A DNA stretch of 64,000 nt, from NCBI RefSeq assembly GCF_013618475.1, contig NZ_JABJVN010000006.1, forward strand, positions 248,001 to 312,000, in the 5' to 3' direction. A model generated the notes under the pieces. The model saw only the letters and a list, made by a program, of their open reading frames with translations, was not told where the DNA came from and searched no databases. The stretch's first letter is position 1; each line of letters starts with the position of its first letter. Source of the stretch: Saccharibacillus deserti. GTDB taxonomy: Bacteria > Bacillota > Bacilli > Paenibacillales > Paenibacillaceae. Position numbers and translations under genes: made by a program. Positions 32,200 to 41,144 of the stretch are shown piece by piece.

Positions 32200-33651
32200 A
32201 TGGGGAAGTATGGATCCGGATTTGCAAAAAAGAAGCTTGGTGCCGCACTCTGCGGGGCGGCCCTGCTCGGCGTCTTGGCGGGACTGCCGGAAAGTAGGGC
32301 GCAGCAGGCGCCCGGCTCCGCGGGAGTCGAAGTGAGTCCGGCCTCGGCGGAGGAATCGGTTGGAAACCGGCTTGAGGCGGCCGCCTTCAGCGCCCGTCCG
32401 CTGGAAAAAGAAGAAGCCGAATCCGGCTCCTGGGCGTTTGCCAAAGAGATCCGGCCTGCCGAGGTCTCCCGCTATCAAGCGCTGTATCTGGACGCCGACG
32501 TCTACGGACGGGCACAGGAGAATCTGGATGATGTCCGTATCGTTGACGCTTCGGGCAGGTTTGTGCCGTACTATACGGATTCTGGCGAAGAAGGCAAGCG
32601 GGGGCTCGACCGTTATTATCCGCTGGAATTGATCAAGAGTACCCCCGGCAAGGAGGCAACGCGGTTCGATTTTCGTGTAATTCCGGCTTCCGATCAAGAA
32701 AACTTTCGCGGCAGCCGGCTGACTTTTCCGCTGTCGAAAGGTCCTTTTCTCAAAAAGATCGGGGTGGAAGGCAGCAAAGACGGGAAAAGTTGGGAGCCGG
32801 TGACCGAGGGCGAACTGTACGCGGACGGGGAAACCAAATTTCGCAATGTCATCGAGCTGGACGAGCCGGCCGGCTACGGGTATTACCGCTTGAACGTGCC
32901 GAACGCCGGAGGGAAAATTGAACTGACGGACGGAATGCTGAGCGATGTCGGTGCGGCTGTCAGCGGGCAGGCGTTTCGCCGGGCGAAAGAACTGCCTTTT
33001 AATGTGGAGACTCTTGCCCGCATGTCGGAGGTCGTGATCTATAATGCCGATCGGCTGCGGATCGATCAGATCCGGTTGAACGCTTCCGCGTCGGACGGTT
33101 CGGAGGAGTTCAGCCGGATCTTCTATGTGAACCGGGCCAAAGGCACCGGCGCCAATACCCGGATTCTGTCGCCGACCCGTCTGAACCGCCTGAAACTGAA
33201 CGGCCTGAGTGTCGAGGATACGCAGATCCGGCTGGCGGAGCCGATCCTGAACGAAAAGCCGATGGTCGTGATCGACAACGCCGGGAATCCGCCGCTGAAT
33301 ATCGAGTCGGTCGAAGTGGGCTACCGGGTCGACCGGCTGATATTCGAAGACACCGGCGCAGGTCCTTACCGTCTGCTGTACGGATCGGAAGGACAAGAGA
33401 AGCCGCAGTACGATACCGCCGCTCTGCATACCGGAATCGAAAATCCGGCTCCGGCTCAAGCGCAGCTCGGGCCGGAAGAAGCGCAGGCGTTCGTCCCGCC
33501 GGACCGGGAACCGCTCTCCGGAACCGAAGGAGAAGAGTCCGGGCCGGTCGTCGGCGCGGGCGACTCGCTCCGGATTCTGCTCTATATCGGACTGGGCGGC
33601 GCGGGACTGCTGCTGATCGTACTGTTGAGCCGAAAACCGAAAAAGAAGTGA
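32200..33651 (+). CDS. DUF3999-like exported, C-terminally membrane-anchored protein
   Basis: A 483-residue protein with an N-terminal signal sequence (residues ~1-34, LGAALCGAALLGVLAGLPES...AQA). A large beta-rich extracytoplasmic domain follows (DVRIVDASGRFVPYY, YGYYRLNVPNAGG). It ends in a single membrane helix (ILLYIGLGGAGLLLIVLLS) and a basic KPKKK tail. The layout and segments fit DUF3999; function is unknown. AAGGAGG precedes ATG 32200. No partner gene adjoins in an operon. Confidence 0.7.
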   Translation: MGKYGSGFAKKKLGAALCGAALLGVLAGLPESRAQQAPGSAGVEVSPASAEESVGNRLEAAAFSARPLEKEEAESGSWAFAKEIRPAEVSRYQALYLDADVYGRAQENLDDVRIVDASGRFVPYYTDSGEEGKRGLDRYYPLELIKSTPGKEATRFDFRVIPASDQENFRGSRLTFPLSKGPFLKKIGVEGSKDGKSWEPVTEGELYADGETKFRNVIELDEPAGYGYYRLNVPNAGGKIELTDGMLSDVGAAVSGQAFRRAKELPFNVETLARMSEVVIYNADRLRIDQIRLNASASDGSEEFSRIFYVNRAKGTGANTRILSPTRLNRLKLNGLSVEDTQIRLAEPILNEKPMVVIDNAGNPPLNIESVEVGYRVDRLIFEDTGAGPYRLLYGSEGQEKPQYDTAALHTGIENPAPAQAQLGPEEAQAFVPPDREPLSGTEGEESGPVVGAGDSLRILLYIGLGGAGLLLIVLLSRKPKKK

Positions 33652-33661
33652 GGCGGGCCAA

Positions 33662-33712
33662 ATGAGATTTTTTACGGAAGAGTTCGATCGGGAAGTGCAG
33701 TTGAGCGAATAA
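33662..33712 (+). pseudogene. 16-codon remnant-like ORF
   Basis: ATG at 33662 opens MRFFTEEFDREVQLSE followed by TAA. The start resembles the N terminus of DUF4085-type proteins (M-R/K-Y/F-F-T-x-E-W/L-Y), so it may be the stub of a lost gene. A hairpin (CGGGA...TCCCG) overlaps its end. It could equally be a chance ORF. Confidence 0.25.
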
Positions 33713-33776
33713 ATCGCACTCCCGTACGAATGTAGGTTAAAATAAGCGGGAGAACAAGAACGAAGGAGGCATTTCG

Positions 33777-34475
33777 ATGACCGACCCATTCAAGTCCGGA
33801 CCGGACGCTTACGCGGCAGCCAAAAGCCAACTGCTTGACGCTTACCGTTTCCGCCATGCGGTCAAAGACTTTGATCCGACGCGCCAAGTGACGGCGGCAG
33901 ATTTCGACTTTATTCTGGAGGCCGGCCGCCTGTCGCCAAGTTCGTACGGCTTCGAGCCGTGGAAGTTTGTGGTCGTGCAGAGCCCGCAGCTGCGCGGCAA
34001 GATCGCGGTACATGCCGGCGGAGCGCGCCGCCAGCTCGCTTCGGCCAGTCACGTTCTTCTCGTCCTGGCCCGCCTGCCGCACGATATGACGGCGGACTCC
34101 GACTACATCTCGTACATGCTAAGCGACGTGCAGCGTCTGCCGCAGGAGATCTCCGACATGAAGCGCCGCACGTACGATACGTTCCTGCGCACCGGCTTCG
34201 CGCTTCAAGGCAATGAGCGGGCCATGTTCGAATGGGCCTGCCGCCAGACGTATCTGGCGCTCGGCAACATGATGACGGCCGCTGCGATGATCGGTATCGA
34301 TTCCTGTCCGATGGAAGGCTTTGTCAAACATGAAGTCGAACGGGTACTGGCGGAAGAAAATCTGCTGGATCCGGACCATTTCGGTCTGGCGTGTATGGCC
34401 GCTTTCGGTTACCGGGCGGGCGAACCGACCGGGAAGACCCGCCGTTCGGTGGAAGAAGTGGTCGAGTGGCGGTAA
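33777..34475 (+). CDS. Nitroreductase family NAD(P)H-dependent flavin oxidoreductase
   Basis: A 232-residue FMN-dependent nitroreductase (NfsB/YdgI-like). The FMN phosphate-binding segment YRFRHAVKDFDP is followed by EAGRLSPSSYGFEPWKFVVV, and later QTYLALGNMMTAAAMIGIDSCPMEGF. The C-terminal AFGYRAGEP completes the fold. It reduces nitroaromatics, quinones or related electrophiles. AAGGAGG precedes the ATG. It is monocistronic with a very strong terminator at 34562. Confidence 0.92.
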   Translation: MTDPFKSGPDAYAAAKSQLLDAYRFRHAVKDFDPTRQVTAADFDFILEAGRLSPSSYGFEPWKFVVVQSPQLRGKIAVHAGGARRQLASASHVLLVLARLPHDMTADSDYISYMLSDVQRLPQEISDMKRRTYDTFLRTGFALQGNERAMFEWACRQTYLALGNMMTAAAMIGIDSCPMEGFVKHEVERVLAEENLLDPDHFGLACMAAFGYRAGEPTGKTRRSVEEVVEWR

Positions 34476-34561
34476 AGGTTTTTGCAAGGCGGTAGATCCG
34501 GGCCTGAAGCGGAATCCTCGTCCGGCTTAGGACAATAAGGGCTTGGAAAAAGCGAGAACAA

Positions 34562-34610
34562 GAAGAAAAACCCTCTGCGCCGAATAAAGGCGCAGAGGGT
34601 TTTTCTTCTA
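34562..34610. terminator. Bidirectional rho-independent terminator
   Basis: A perfect 21-bp stem (34562-34582 with 34590-34610) with a 7-nt loop and T-rich descending arm serves both convergent genes. Confidence 0.92.
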
Positions 34611-34687
34611 ATCCTTTTATCCGGATTCGGAGACTCCCGTTTTCCTTTCGCCCGATCTTCCGGCTGTATTGGACGAGCGTCTGCTGC

Positions 34688-35992
34688 CTATTCGGCCGAC
34701 CTGCCCGGCACCGAATACGGCCGGTACACGGGCGTCCACGTCTCCCCTCCGTCGCGCGTGCGCGTCAGGTAATCCTCCCCTTCGAACGTCCGGCCTGCCG
34801 CATAGCCGCTGCCGCTTTTGAAATACTGGGCAAAGCTCAAGTCGTAGCCCGCATCCGGTTCGTGAGCGAACGTCTTCCCGCCGTCGCGCGTAATCATCAG
34901 TCCGCCTTCGACCGGTCCGGCTCCGGGAGAAGCGTAGAGCCAGCCTGCTTGCCCGTCTGCAAAGTCCATGCCCGTAATCAGGGGGCGATGGCTGCGGAGT
35001 CCGCCGTTCACCATACGCCAGCTTGCGCCTCCGTTTGTCGTCCGGTAGAGAACGCCCGTCATCGTGCTGGGATCGTCCGTCAGAAGAAATCCGGTCTTGG
35101 CGTCGACAAAATCGAGCGCTGCACTGCGGAGCTGGCTGCTGTCGCTGTTCTCGTTGGTCGGGCCGACCGTCAGCTGCTTGGACCAGATACGTCCGCCGTC
35201 GGACGTATGCAGGACCGAGACGACCCGGGCATCCGAGTCGTCTTCGTGCGGCGGCATCGTTCCGGCGGCCCAGCCGTTTCGGGCATTGGCGAAGGACACC
35301 TGCGTCGGAACGAAGTCCTGCCGGCCGAAAGCGGCTTTCGACCAGGACCGGCCGTCCCGGGTCACCAGAAGGTCCGGGCCGATGATGGCGTAGGCGGACC
35401 GGGGGCCGACGACAGTTACGGCATTCTCGCGCTGGGAGGAAGCCGGATAGCTGCCGGTTTTGCTCCACTGCGTTTTCCAGGTCTTTCCTCCATCCCGCGT
35501 ATGCAGCAGACGGGCACGGGAATAACCGCTAACCGTGCCGGAGGTTTTTCGCGGAGCTTCATAGACGAGCACCCAGCCGGTCTGCGCATCCGACAGACCG
35601 ATTCCTGCCGCATAGTCGCCGGGAAGTTTGTGTTCCGTCAAGCTTCGCATTCCATCTTGGGTAACCACCAGCCGCAGGGTCTGTTTACCGCTTGGCGCAG
35701 AGTCCGAGCGGATCATCCAGCCGGTGGTCGCCGTTAGAAATCGAACCTGCTGCAGCTGCACAAATGCGGCTTCTTGCTTGTCCGTTCGAATTCCGGCTTT
35801 TGCTTCGGCCGCCCGACTATCCGGAACTACCGGCTGCGTGGCGGCAGCCGCCGGAGAATAGGCGGCCGATACAGCCGGACTGCCGGTGTAGGCCGCTTCT
35901 TCTCCCGGCAATCCGGCTGCGGTCAAAATGCCCGCCGCGAGGATCCCCGCTCCCAGAAGAGGCAGGGTTCGCTTGGAGGATGCTTTCTTCAA
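34688..35992 (-). CDS. Secreted beta-propeller (BNR/YCF48-like) protein
   Basis: A 434-residue exported protein with an N-terminal signal segment (residues ~9-30) and an Ala/Pro-rich linker. It contains at least four sialidase-type Asp-box repeats: TRDGGKTWKT, TSDGGRIWSK, TTNGGASWRM, TRDGGKTFAH and TRDGGETWTP. These are typical of YCF48/Hcf136 and BNR propellers, and catalytic residues of sialidase are not evident. It is likely a surface or extracellular scaffold. The start is TTG 35992 with AAGGAG about 10 nt upstream. Confidence 0.8.
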   Translation of the reverse strand: MKKASSKRTLPLLGAGILAAGILTAAGLPGEEAAYTGSPAVSAAYSPAAAATQPVVPDSRAAEAKAGIRTDKQEAAFVQLQQVRFLTATTGWMIRSDSAPSGKQTLRLVVTQDGMRSLTEHKLPGDYAAGIGLSDAQTGWVLVYEAPRKTSGTVSGYSRARLLHTRDGGKTWKTQWSKTGSYPASSQRENAVTVVGPRSAYAIIGPDLLVTRDGRSWSKAAFGRQDFVPTQVSFANARNGWAAGTMPPHEDDSDARVVSVLHTSDGGRIWSKQLTVGPTNENSDSSQLRSAALDFVDAKTGFLLTDDPSTMTGVLYRTTNGGASWRMVNGGLRSHRPLITGMDFADGQAGWLYASPGAGPVEGGLMITRDGGKTFAHEPDAGYDLSFAQYFKSGSGYAAGRTFEGEDYLTRTRDGGETWTPVYRPYSVPGRSAE

Positions 35993-36139
35993 TTTCGATC
36001 AGCTCCTTGTTTATCCAGGTTTGCGATCACGTTCTTTTACATGTTCCTTCTTTTTCCATCGTCGTTCAAGTCCCGCCTTGTTACCGGCGATGTCGGTTCT
36101 GTAACCGGAGCCGGGGCGCCGAATCGAACGGGCTGCGAC

Positions 36140-36175
36140 AAAAAAGAACGGAAACCGATTGACCGGTTTCCGTTC
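36140..36175 (-). terminator. Rho-independent terminator of GH43 gene
   Basis: Reading leftwards, a 12-bp perfect stem (36175-36164 with 36157-36146, arm GAACGGAAACCG) is followed by TTTTTT. Confidence 0.9.
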
Positions 36176-36261
36176 CCAAGGCTGTCGAGAACATTCTATT
36201 CGTGATGGAAGAGTAGAGGCGGCAAAACTGCGCGGCCGCGGCGAAGAACTTCGCCGGATGC

Positions 36262-37677
36262 TTATTTGCCGATCCGGAACAGATCGAAACCGTCGATCTC
36301 CGCGTAGCCGTTTCCTTTGGCGAAACGGATCGTATGCTTGCCTTTGTCCAGCGTCATTTTTTGCGTCGAGGTGCCCCAGTTGTCCCAGCCCTGGTTCGTC
36401 ACGAAGAAGTCGCTGGCCGGTCCGCCGTCCACGGACAGCTTCAGCGTCGACCAGTTGCCGCCCGCCGTTCCGTTGCCGGTGCGCGCATAGAGGATGTACG
36501 TACCGCTTTTGTCCACATCGACGTCGACTTCCACATAGCTTTCTTCGGTATCGATGTAACCGACTTTCGCGCCGCCCGAACTGTCCGCGTGCTGCGACAC
36601 TTTGGCCGTACCGGCGAGCCGTCCGTCTTCCGCTTCGTAGCGGTCGCGCTCCGGTTCGCCGGAAGGCAGCGGAATCGGTTGGTTCGGATCAAGCGGACTG
36701 CCGAAGTTCGGCGTCTTGTCCGCGTTCCAGGTGAACGGCTGCGTGCGAATCTCGCGGTCCCAGCCGGAACCCTGCCTTTTTGCCGCGTGATACACGATCC
36801 AGTCTTCCTGGCCGTCCGGCGATGTCGTGAAGCTGGCATGTCCCGGTCCGTAGATGCCGCCGCCCGTCTTGAACACCTGATCCGGCCGTTTGGTCCACGA
36901 AGCCGGGTCCAGCAGGTCGCTGTTGTTTTTGGCTGTCAGCAGCCCCAGCGAGTAATCGTCCGTCCAGCTTCCGCTGGCGGAGTAGACGATGTTGATCTGA
37001 TTGCCTTTAACGAGAATCTGCGGGCCTTCGTTCACGTTCGGGGAATGGTTTGTCTCCCATTGATACTCGGGCCGCGCAATCTCGACTCTCGGCGAATCGA
37101 TCGTCCACGGATTGCCCATGCGCGCGATATACAGCACCTGCCGCACGTTCTCGGTGCCTTCCCAGCCCGACCAGACGAAATACGAGATACCGCGCGCCTT
37201 GAACACCGTGCCGTCGATCGCCCAGCGGTTGGTGGAGTCGGTAATCGGGCCTTTGTCGACCCAGGTGCCTTTGAGCGGATTAAGCGACTTGTTCTGCATG
37301 ACATACATCCGGTGATTGGCGTTCTCTCCGTCGTCTTTGGCGTAATAGATGTACCAGGCGCCGTCGATCCGGTGAATTTCCGGCGCCCACACGTTCTGGC
37401 CGCCCGTCTCCACAACCGTCGTCTCCGCCGCGTCGATGCCGGTCAGCGTTTTGGAACGCCAGAGCGTCACGTTGCCGCCGGTCGTTTTCGTGAAATAGTA
37501 GTAGCCGTCCGCGTGCCGGTACATGAAGGGATCCGCGCCGTCCTGCATGATGACGTTATAGAAATCGTTCTTTTCCTGAGCCGGAGCCGCCTGCGCCGCA
37601 TCGAAACTTCCACCGCTCAGCGTCGTGCCGAGCAGCATCAGCGCAAGTCCTCCCTTGAGCCATGTTTTTTTGTCCAT
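36262..37677 (-). CDS. Secreted GH43 glycosidase with CBM6-like domain
   Basis: A 471-residue exported enzyme. A signal peptide (residues 1-~31, ending AAQA) precedes a five-bladed GH43 domain. Its three acids are visible: base D49 (MQDGADPFMY), pKa modulator D155 (WAIDGTVF) and acid E217 (NEGPQILV). From ~335 a CBM6-type beta-sandwich starts (YEAEDGRLAG...YVEVDVDVDKSGTYILYARTGNG). The family cleaves alpha-L-arabinofuranosides, arabinan or beta-xylosides. AAGGGAG precedes ATG 37677. It diverges from the sugar sensing and uptake operon and probably supplies its oligosaccharides. Confidence 0.92.
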   Translation of the reverse strand: MDKKTWLKGGLALMLLGTTLSGGSFDAAQAAPAQEKNDFYNVIMQDGADPFMYRHADGYYYFTKTTGGNVTLWRSKTLTGIDAAETTVVETGGQNVWAPEIHRIDGAWYIYYAKDDGENANHRMYVMQNKSLNPLKGTWVDKGPITDSTNRWAIDGTVFKARGISYFVWSGWEGTENVRQVLYIARMGNPWTIDSPRVEIARPEYQWETNHSPNVNEGPQILVKGNQINIVYSASGSWTDDYSLGLLTAKNNSDLLDPASWTKRPDQVFKTGGGIYGPGHASFTTSPDGQEDWIVYHAAKRQGSGWDREIRTQPFTWNADKTPNFGSPLDPNQPIPLPSGEPERDRYEAEDGRLAGTAKVSQHADSSGGAKVGYIDTEESYVEVDVDVDKSGTYILYARTGNGTAGGNWSTLKLSVDGGPASDFFVTNQGWDNWGTSTQKMTLDKGKHTIRFAKGNGYAEIDGFDLFRIGK

Positions 37678-37958
37678 TTTCTGGTCTCCCTTCGGATTGT
37701 GGGGTATTACGAACAACTTAACGCAAGGGCCGGGCCGAGAACAGGACGGATCTTTGGAGGCAGCAGTCTTATTTTTTGGGAAAAAGCTTGCGGTCTTGAG
37801 GGGATGGACATATTTTTAGGTATAGACGGTATTTTGGGAAAACGGCGGAAAAGCGGCGTTTGCGCTCCGATCGGATTTAGAATGGATGCAGGGCGTGTAT
37901 AAGGACAATAAACGGACAACGCGGCGACCGGATGCCGGGAACGAGGAGGAGAAGCGGA

Positions 37959-39284
37959 ATGGGCCGCTCTAATTTTTGGTACGGAAAAAGAACCCCGCTG
38001 TGGCTCGTTCCCGTGCTTGCAAGCGGGGTTCTGGCGCTGGGACTGTGGCTGACGGACAATCATGAAAGCGGATACGAAACGCCGGCTGCGGCGGAAAAGG
38101 CGGTGTCGATCGAATTCTGGACCCCTTTCAGCGGAGGAGACAGTTCGTTCATGAACGCGCTGGTCGCCCAGTACAACGAAGAGAACGAAGACGGGGTCTT
38201 CGTGCGGATGAACAATAACAAGCTGGACGATTATTATACGAAACTGTCGACCGCGATCGTAACGGGGGAAGCCCCGGACGCGGCGATCGTGCACGCTTCG
38301 AAATATGCGCAGTATGTTCCGGCCGCGTTCGTGACGGAGATCGGGGAAGAAGAAGCGACGGAGAACGGGCTGGACTGGAACGGCTACAATCCGAATATTC
38401 TGCGCAGAACGGTGCTGGGCGGCGCCCATTACGGAATTCCTCTGGATGCCCATTTCGGGGTGCTGTATTACAACAAGAAATGGCTGGAGCAGGCGGGGCT
38501 GTATACGAACGGGCAAGTGAAGCTCGCCGGGGGAGAACAGGGCTTCACGGATTTTCTGAAAAAGATTCGCGCGAACGTCCCGGAAAACGTGGCGCCTCTC
38601 GCCGTGCCGAATATCCGGATCGATTCGCTGTGGTTGTGGTGGTCGCTGTACAGCCAGATCGACGGGGGAGGACGGCTCTACACGGCGGACGGACGGCATG
38701 CCGAATTGAATATGGAAGCCGCCGAACGTTCGCTGGATTACGTCGATTCGCTGTACCGGGAAGGCCTGATTCCGCCGGATATCAACGATGCGACGAGCCA
38801 GTTCGCGCGGGGGGAAGCCGCGACGCTGTTTCTCGGCGTCTGGTCGATCGGTTTGTTCGAGCAGGCGGAAGATCTGGACTTCGGCGTCATGCCGCTGCCG
38901 CAGATCTATGACCGTCCCGCTTCGTGGGGCGACGCCCATACGCTGGCGCTGCCCGCGCAGGCGGAAGGCGGCGATCCGGCGAAGCGCGCTGCGGCGCTGA
39001 AATTCGCCGCTTGGCTGACCCGCCGCGGCGATGTCTGGGCGCAGGCGGGGCATATTCCGGCGTATGAAGCGGCTGCGCACTCGCCGGCATTCCTGGCGCT
39101 GCCGAATCGAAGCGATTACGCCGAAGCGGCCGACGATGTGGCTTATTTTCCGGATCATCCCAAGCAGGGGCGGGTCAGCGACGAGCTGGTCGTCGAGCTG
39201 GAGAAGCTGTGGTCGGGCAGTCAGACCGTGGACGGCATGCTGAGAGGAATCGGGCCGAAAATCGACCGGATTCTGGAGGAATAA
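37959..39284 (+). CDS. Membrane-anchored solute-binding protein paralogue (probable sensor partner)
   Basis: A 441-residue family-1 sugar-binding protein that is a paralogue of the one at 42948: both share EFWTPFSGGD/SFWTPFSGGD, the MPLPQIYD region, WGD-HTLALP and AGHIP. It has an N-terminal membrane helix (TPLWLVPVLASGVLALGLW) but no lipobox Cys. GAGGAGGAG precedes ATG 37959. It is followed after 3 bp by the histidine kinase gene. The coupling to the kinase rather than to permeases suggests a ligand-sensing role. Confidence 0.88.
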   Translation: MGRSNFWYGKRTPLWLVPVLASGVLALGLWLTDNHESGYETPAAAEKAVSIEFWTPFSGGDSSFMNALVAQYNEENEDGVFVRMNNNKLDDYYTKLSTAIVTGEAPDAAIVHASKYAQYVPAAFVTEIGEEEATENGLDWNGYNPNILRRTVLGGAHYGIPLDAHFGVLYYNKKWLEQAGLYTNGQVKLAGGEQGFTDFLKKIRANVPENVAPLAVPNIRIDSLWLWWSLYSQIDGGGRLYTADGRHAELNMEAAERSLDYVDSLYREGLIPPDINDATSQFARGEAATLFLGVWSIGLFEQAEDLDFGVMPLPQIYDRPASWGDAHTLALPAQAEGGDPAKRAAALKFAAWLTRRGDVWAQAGHIPAYEAAAHSPAFLALPNRSDYAEAADDVAYFPDHPKQGRVSDELVVELEKLWSGSQTVDGMLRGIGPKIDRILEE

Positions 39285-39287
39285 GCG

Positions 39288-41144
39288 ATGGCCAACCTTA
39301 CGGAATTCTTCAAGAAAAGCGGTCGGCCGGACTACTGGAAAAGGCTTTACCGAAAAGAAGCGGGACTTGCGAACCGCAGCCTGGCCTTCAAGCTGATCGG
39401 CATCAATCTGATTCTGATCGCCGTTCCGCTGCTGCTCTCGTCGCTGCTGAGCGGAATCGGTTACTCCCGCGCGGTGGAACGCAATGTGGGCGTCTACCAG
39501 GCGGACGCCGTGCACGAGTTCAGCGCCAATCTCGACATCTATATGAACGAACTGGCGCTGCTCTCGGTGCTGCCTTATCAGACGCCCGATCTGCTGGATT
39601 ATCTGGAGCGGCGGGAAGCCGCCGAGGCAAGCGTCTACGAGGAGCGAATGCTGCTGGAGGAGTTTATGCGGCGTATCCGGGTCAACGGAAGGGTCGATAC
39701 GATCGGCATTACCCTGCAGGCGGAAAAAGTCCGTTCGTACGTCGAGCCGCCGGACAGCCCGGGACGTTTTACCGAAGAAGACGACCCCGATCTGGGAGCA
39801 TTCGCCGACGCGGCGGCTTCCGGCAAAGCGGTATTTATCGGTCCGCATTCGCTGAAATCCGACAACGGCTCCACCTATAACGTATTCTCGGCCGTACGGG
39901 TCATCCGCAGCCTGGAGAGCGGAGAGCGGCTCGCCGTCCTGAAGATCGACGTGCCAACCAGCGACCTGCGCGAGCGAATCTCGAATCTGTCGGGAAGCGG
40001 CGAACGTTCGGTGGCGGTACTCGACGGCAGCGGCGCGCCGATCTATGCGAACGGCAGATTCCCCGACTCGAGCGGCAGCCTTGCCGCTTACCGGGGAGAA
40101 GGGACGGTCACGCTCGGCAGCGGGCGTTCTTCGATCCTGATGACTTACGTGACGTCGCCGGTGACCGGCTGGACGGTGCTTCAGGCGGTGCCCATGAGTA
40201 TTCTGCTCAAGGATGCGGAGACGGTCAACCGGCAGATGCTGCTTGTCGGATTGGCCTGCCTCGCCGCTTCGATCCTGGTCTCCATCTTGTATGCGCTGCG
40301 GATCACCCGGCCGCTGAGCCGGCTGCGCCAGTCGATGAAGCTGGTCGAGAAAGGGCAGTTCGGCATCTCGATTCCGGTCGAAAGCGCAGACGAGATCGGC
40401 CACTTGAGCCGTACGTTCAATCTGATGGTCTCCCGGCTCGGCACGCTGACGTACCGGCTGTACGAGACGGAGATCCGCGAGAAGAACGCGGAGATCGCTT
40501 CGCTCCAGAGCCAGATCAATCCTCATTTTCTGTACAATACGCTCGGCTCGATCAGTATGTACGCCGAGCTCGAAGGCAACCGCGAAGTGGTCAGTATGAC
40601 CAATCATCTGAGCGCCCTGCTGCGCTACAGCATGGGAGGCGGCCGCGACGAGGTGACCGTCCGGGAAGAGATCGAGCATATTCGCGGATACCTGGCGATT
40701 CAGAGTATCCGGTACGAAGAACGGCTGCGCTACCGGATCGAAGCGGAGCCCGGCTTGATGGACAGTCCGATCATTCGGCTGACCCTTCAGCCGATCGTGG
40801 AGAATGCGATCGTCCACGGATTGGAACACGGAAGCGGGGAAGTCGGGATCGTGATTGCGATCGGCTTGAGCGAAGGGCGTATCGTCATTTCCGTGACGGA
40901 CGACGGTCCCGGCATGGGCGACGAAGAGCTGCGGCGGCAGAACGCCAAAATGGAAGAAGGCCTGCTGCCGGAAGGACCGGGCGGCCACGGACTCGTGAAT
41001 GTGCACCGCAGGTTGGTGCTGAAATACGGATCGGGCTTCGGCGTAAGGCTGGAACGGGCATCGCCCCGCGGCATAAGGGCTTCGATCCGTCTGCCGGATC
41101 TGCGGGAACGCGAACTTGAAGAAGGGAGAGAACGCCATGGATAA
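39288..41144 (+). CDS. YesM-type sensor histidine kinase
   Basis: A 618-residue membrane kinase of the LytS/YesM (HPK7-8) class. TM1 lies at ~37-58, followed by an extracytoplasmic dCache-like domain to ~310, TM2 (LLVGLACLAASILVSILYAL), a HAMP region, and the His-kinase motif SQINPHFLYNTLGSI. The ATPase has N-box IVENAIVHGLEHG and G-box DDGPGMG. It presumably autophosphorylates on sugar binding, sensed directly or through the upstream anchored binding protein. Its end overlaps the response regulator start by 8 nt. Confidence 0.92.
   Translation: MANLTEFFKKSGRPDYWKRLYRKEAGLANRSLAFKLIGINLILIAVPLLLSSLLSGIGYSRAVERNVGVYQADAVHEFSANLDIYMNELALLSVLPYQTPDLLDYLERREAAEASVYEERMLLEEFMRRIRVNGRVDTIGITLQAEKVRSYVEPPDSPGRFTEEDDPDLGAFADAAASGKAVFIGPHSLKSDNGSTYNVFSAVRVIRSLESGERLAVLKIDVPTSDLRERISNLSGSGERSVAVLDGSGAPIYANGRFPDSSGSLAAYRGEGTVTLGSGRSSILMTYVTSPVTGWTVLQAVPMSILLKDAETVNRQMLLVGLACLAASILVSILYALRITRPLSRLRQSMKLVEKGQFGISIPVESADEIGHLSRTFNLMVSRLGTLTYRLYETEIREKNAEIASLQSQINPHFLYNTLGSISMYAELEGNREVVSMTNHLSALLRYSMGGGRDEVTVREEIEHIRGYLAIQSIRYEERLRYRIEAEPGLMDSPIIRLTLQPIVENAIVHGLEHGSGEVGIVIAIGLSEGRIVISVTDDGPGMGDEELRRQNAKMEEGLLPEGPGGHGLVNVHRRLVLKYGSGFGVRLERASPRGIRASIRLPDLRERELEEGRERHG

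Noticed and set aside
38062-38076. cre-like sequence (ATGAAAGCGGATACG)
   Set aside because: It has one mismatch at the critical final CA and lies within coding sequence; too weak to list as a site.
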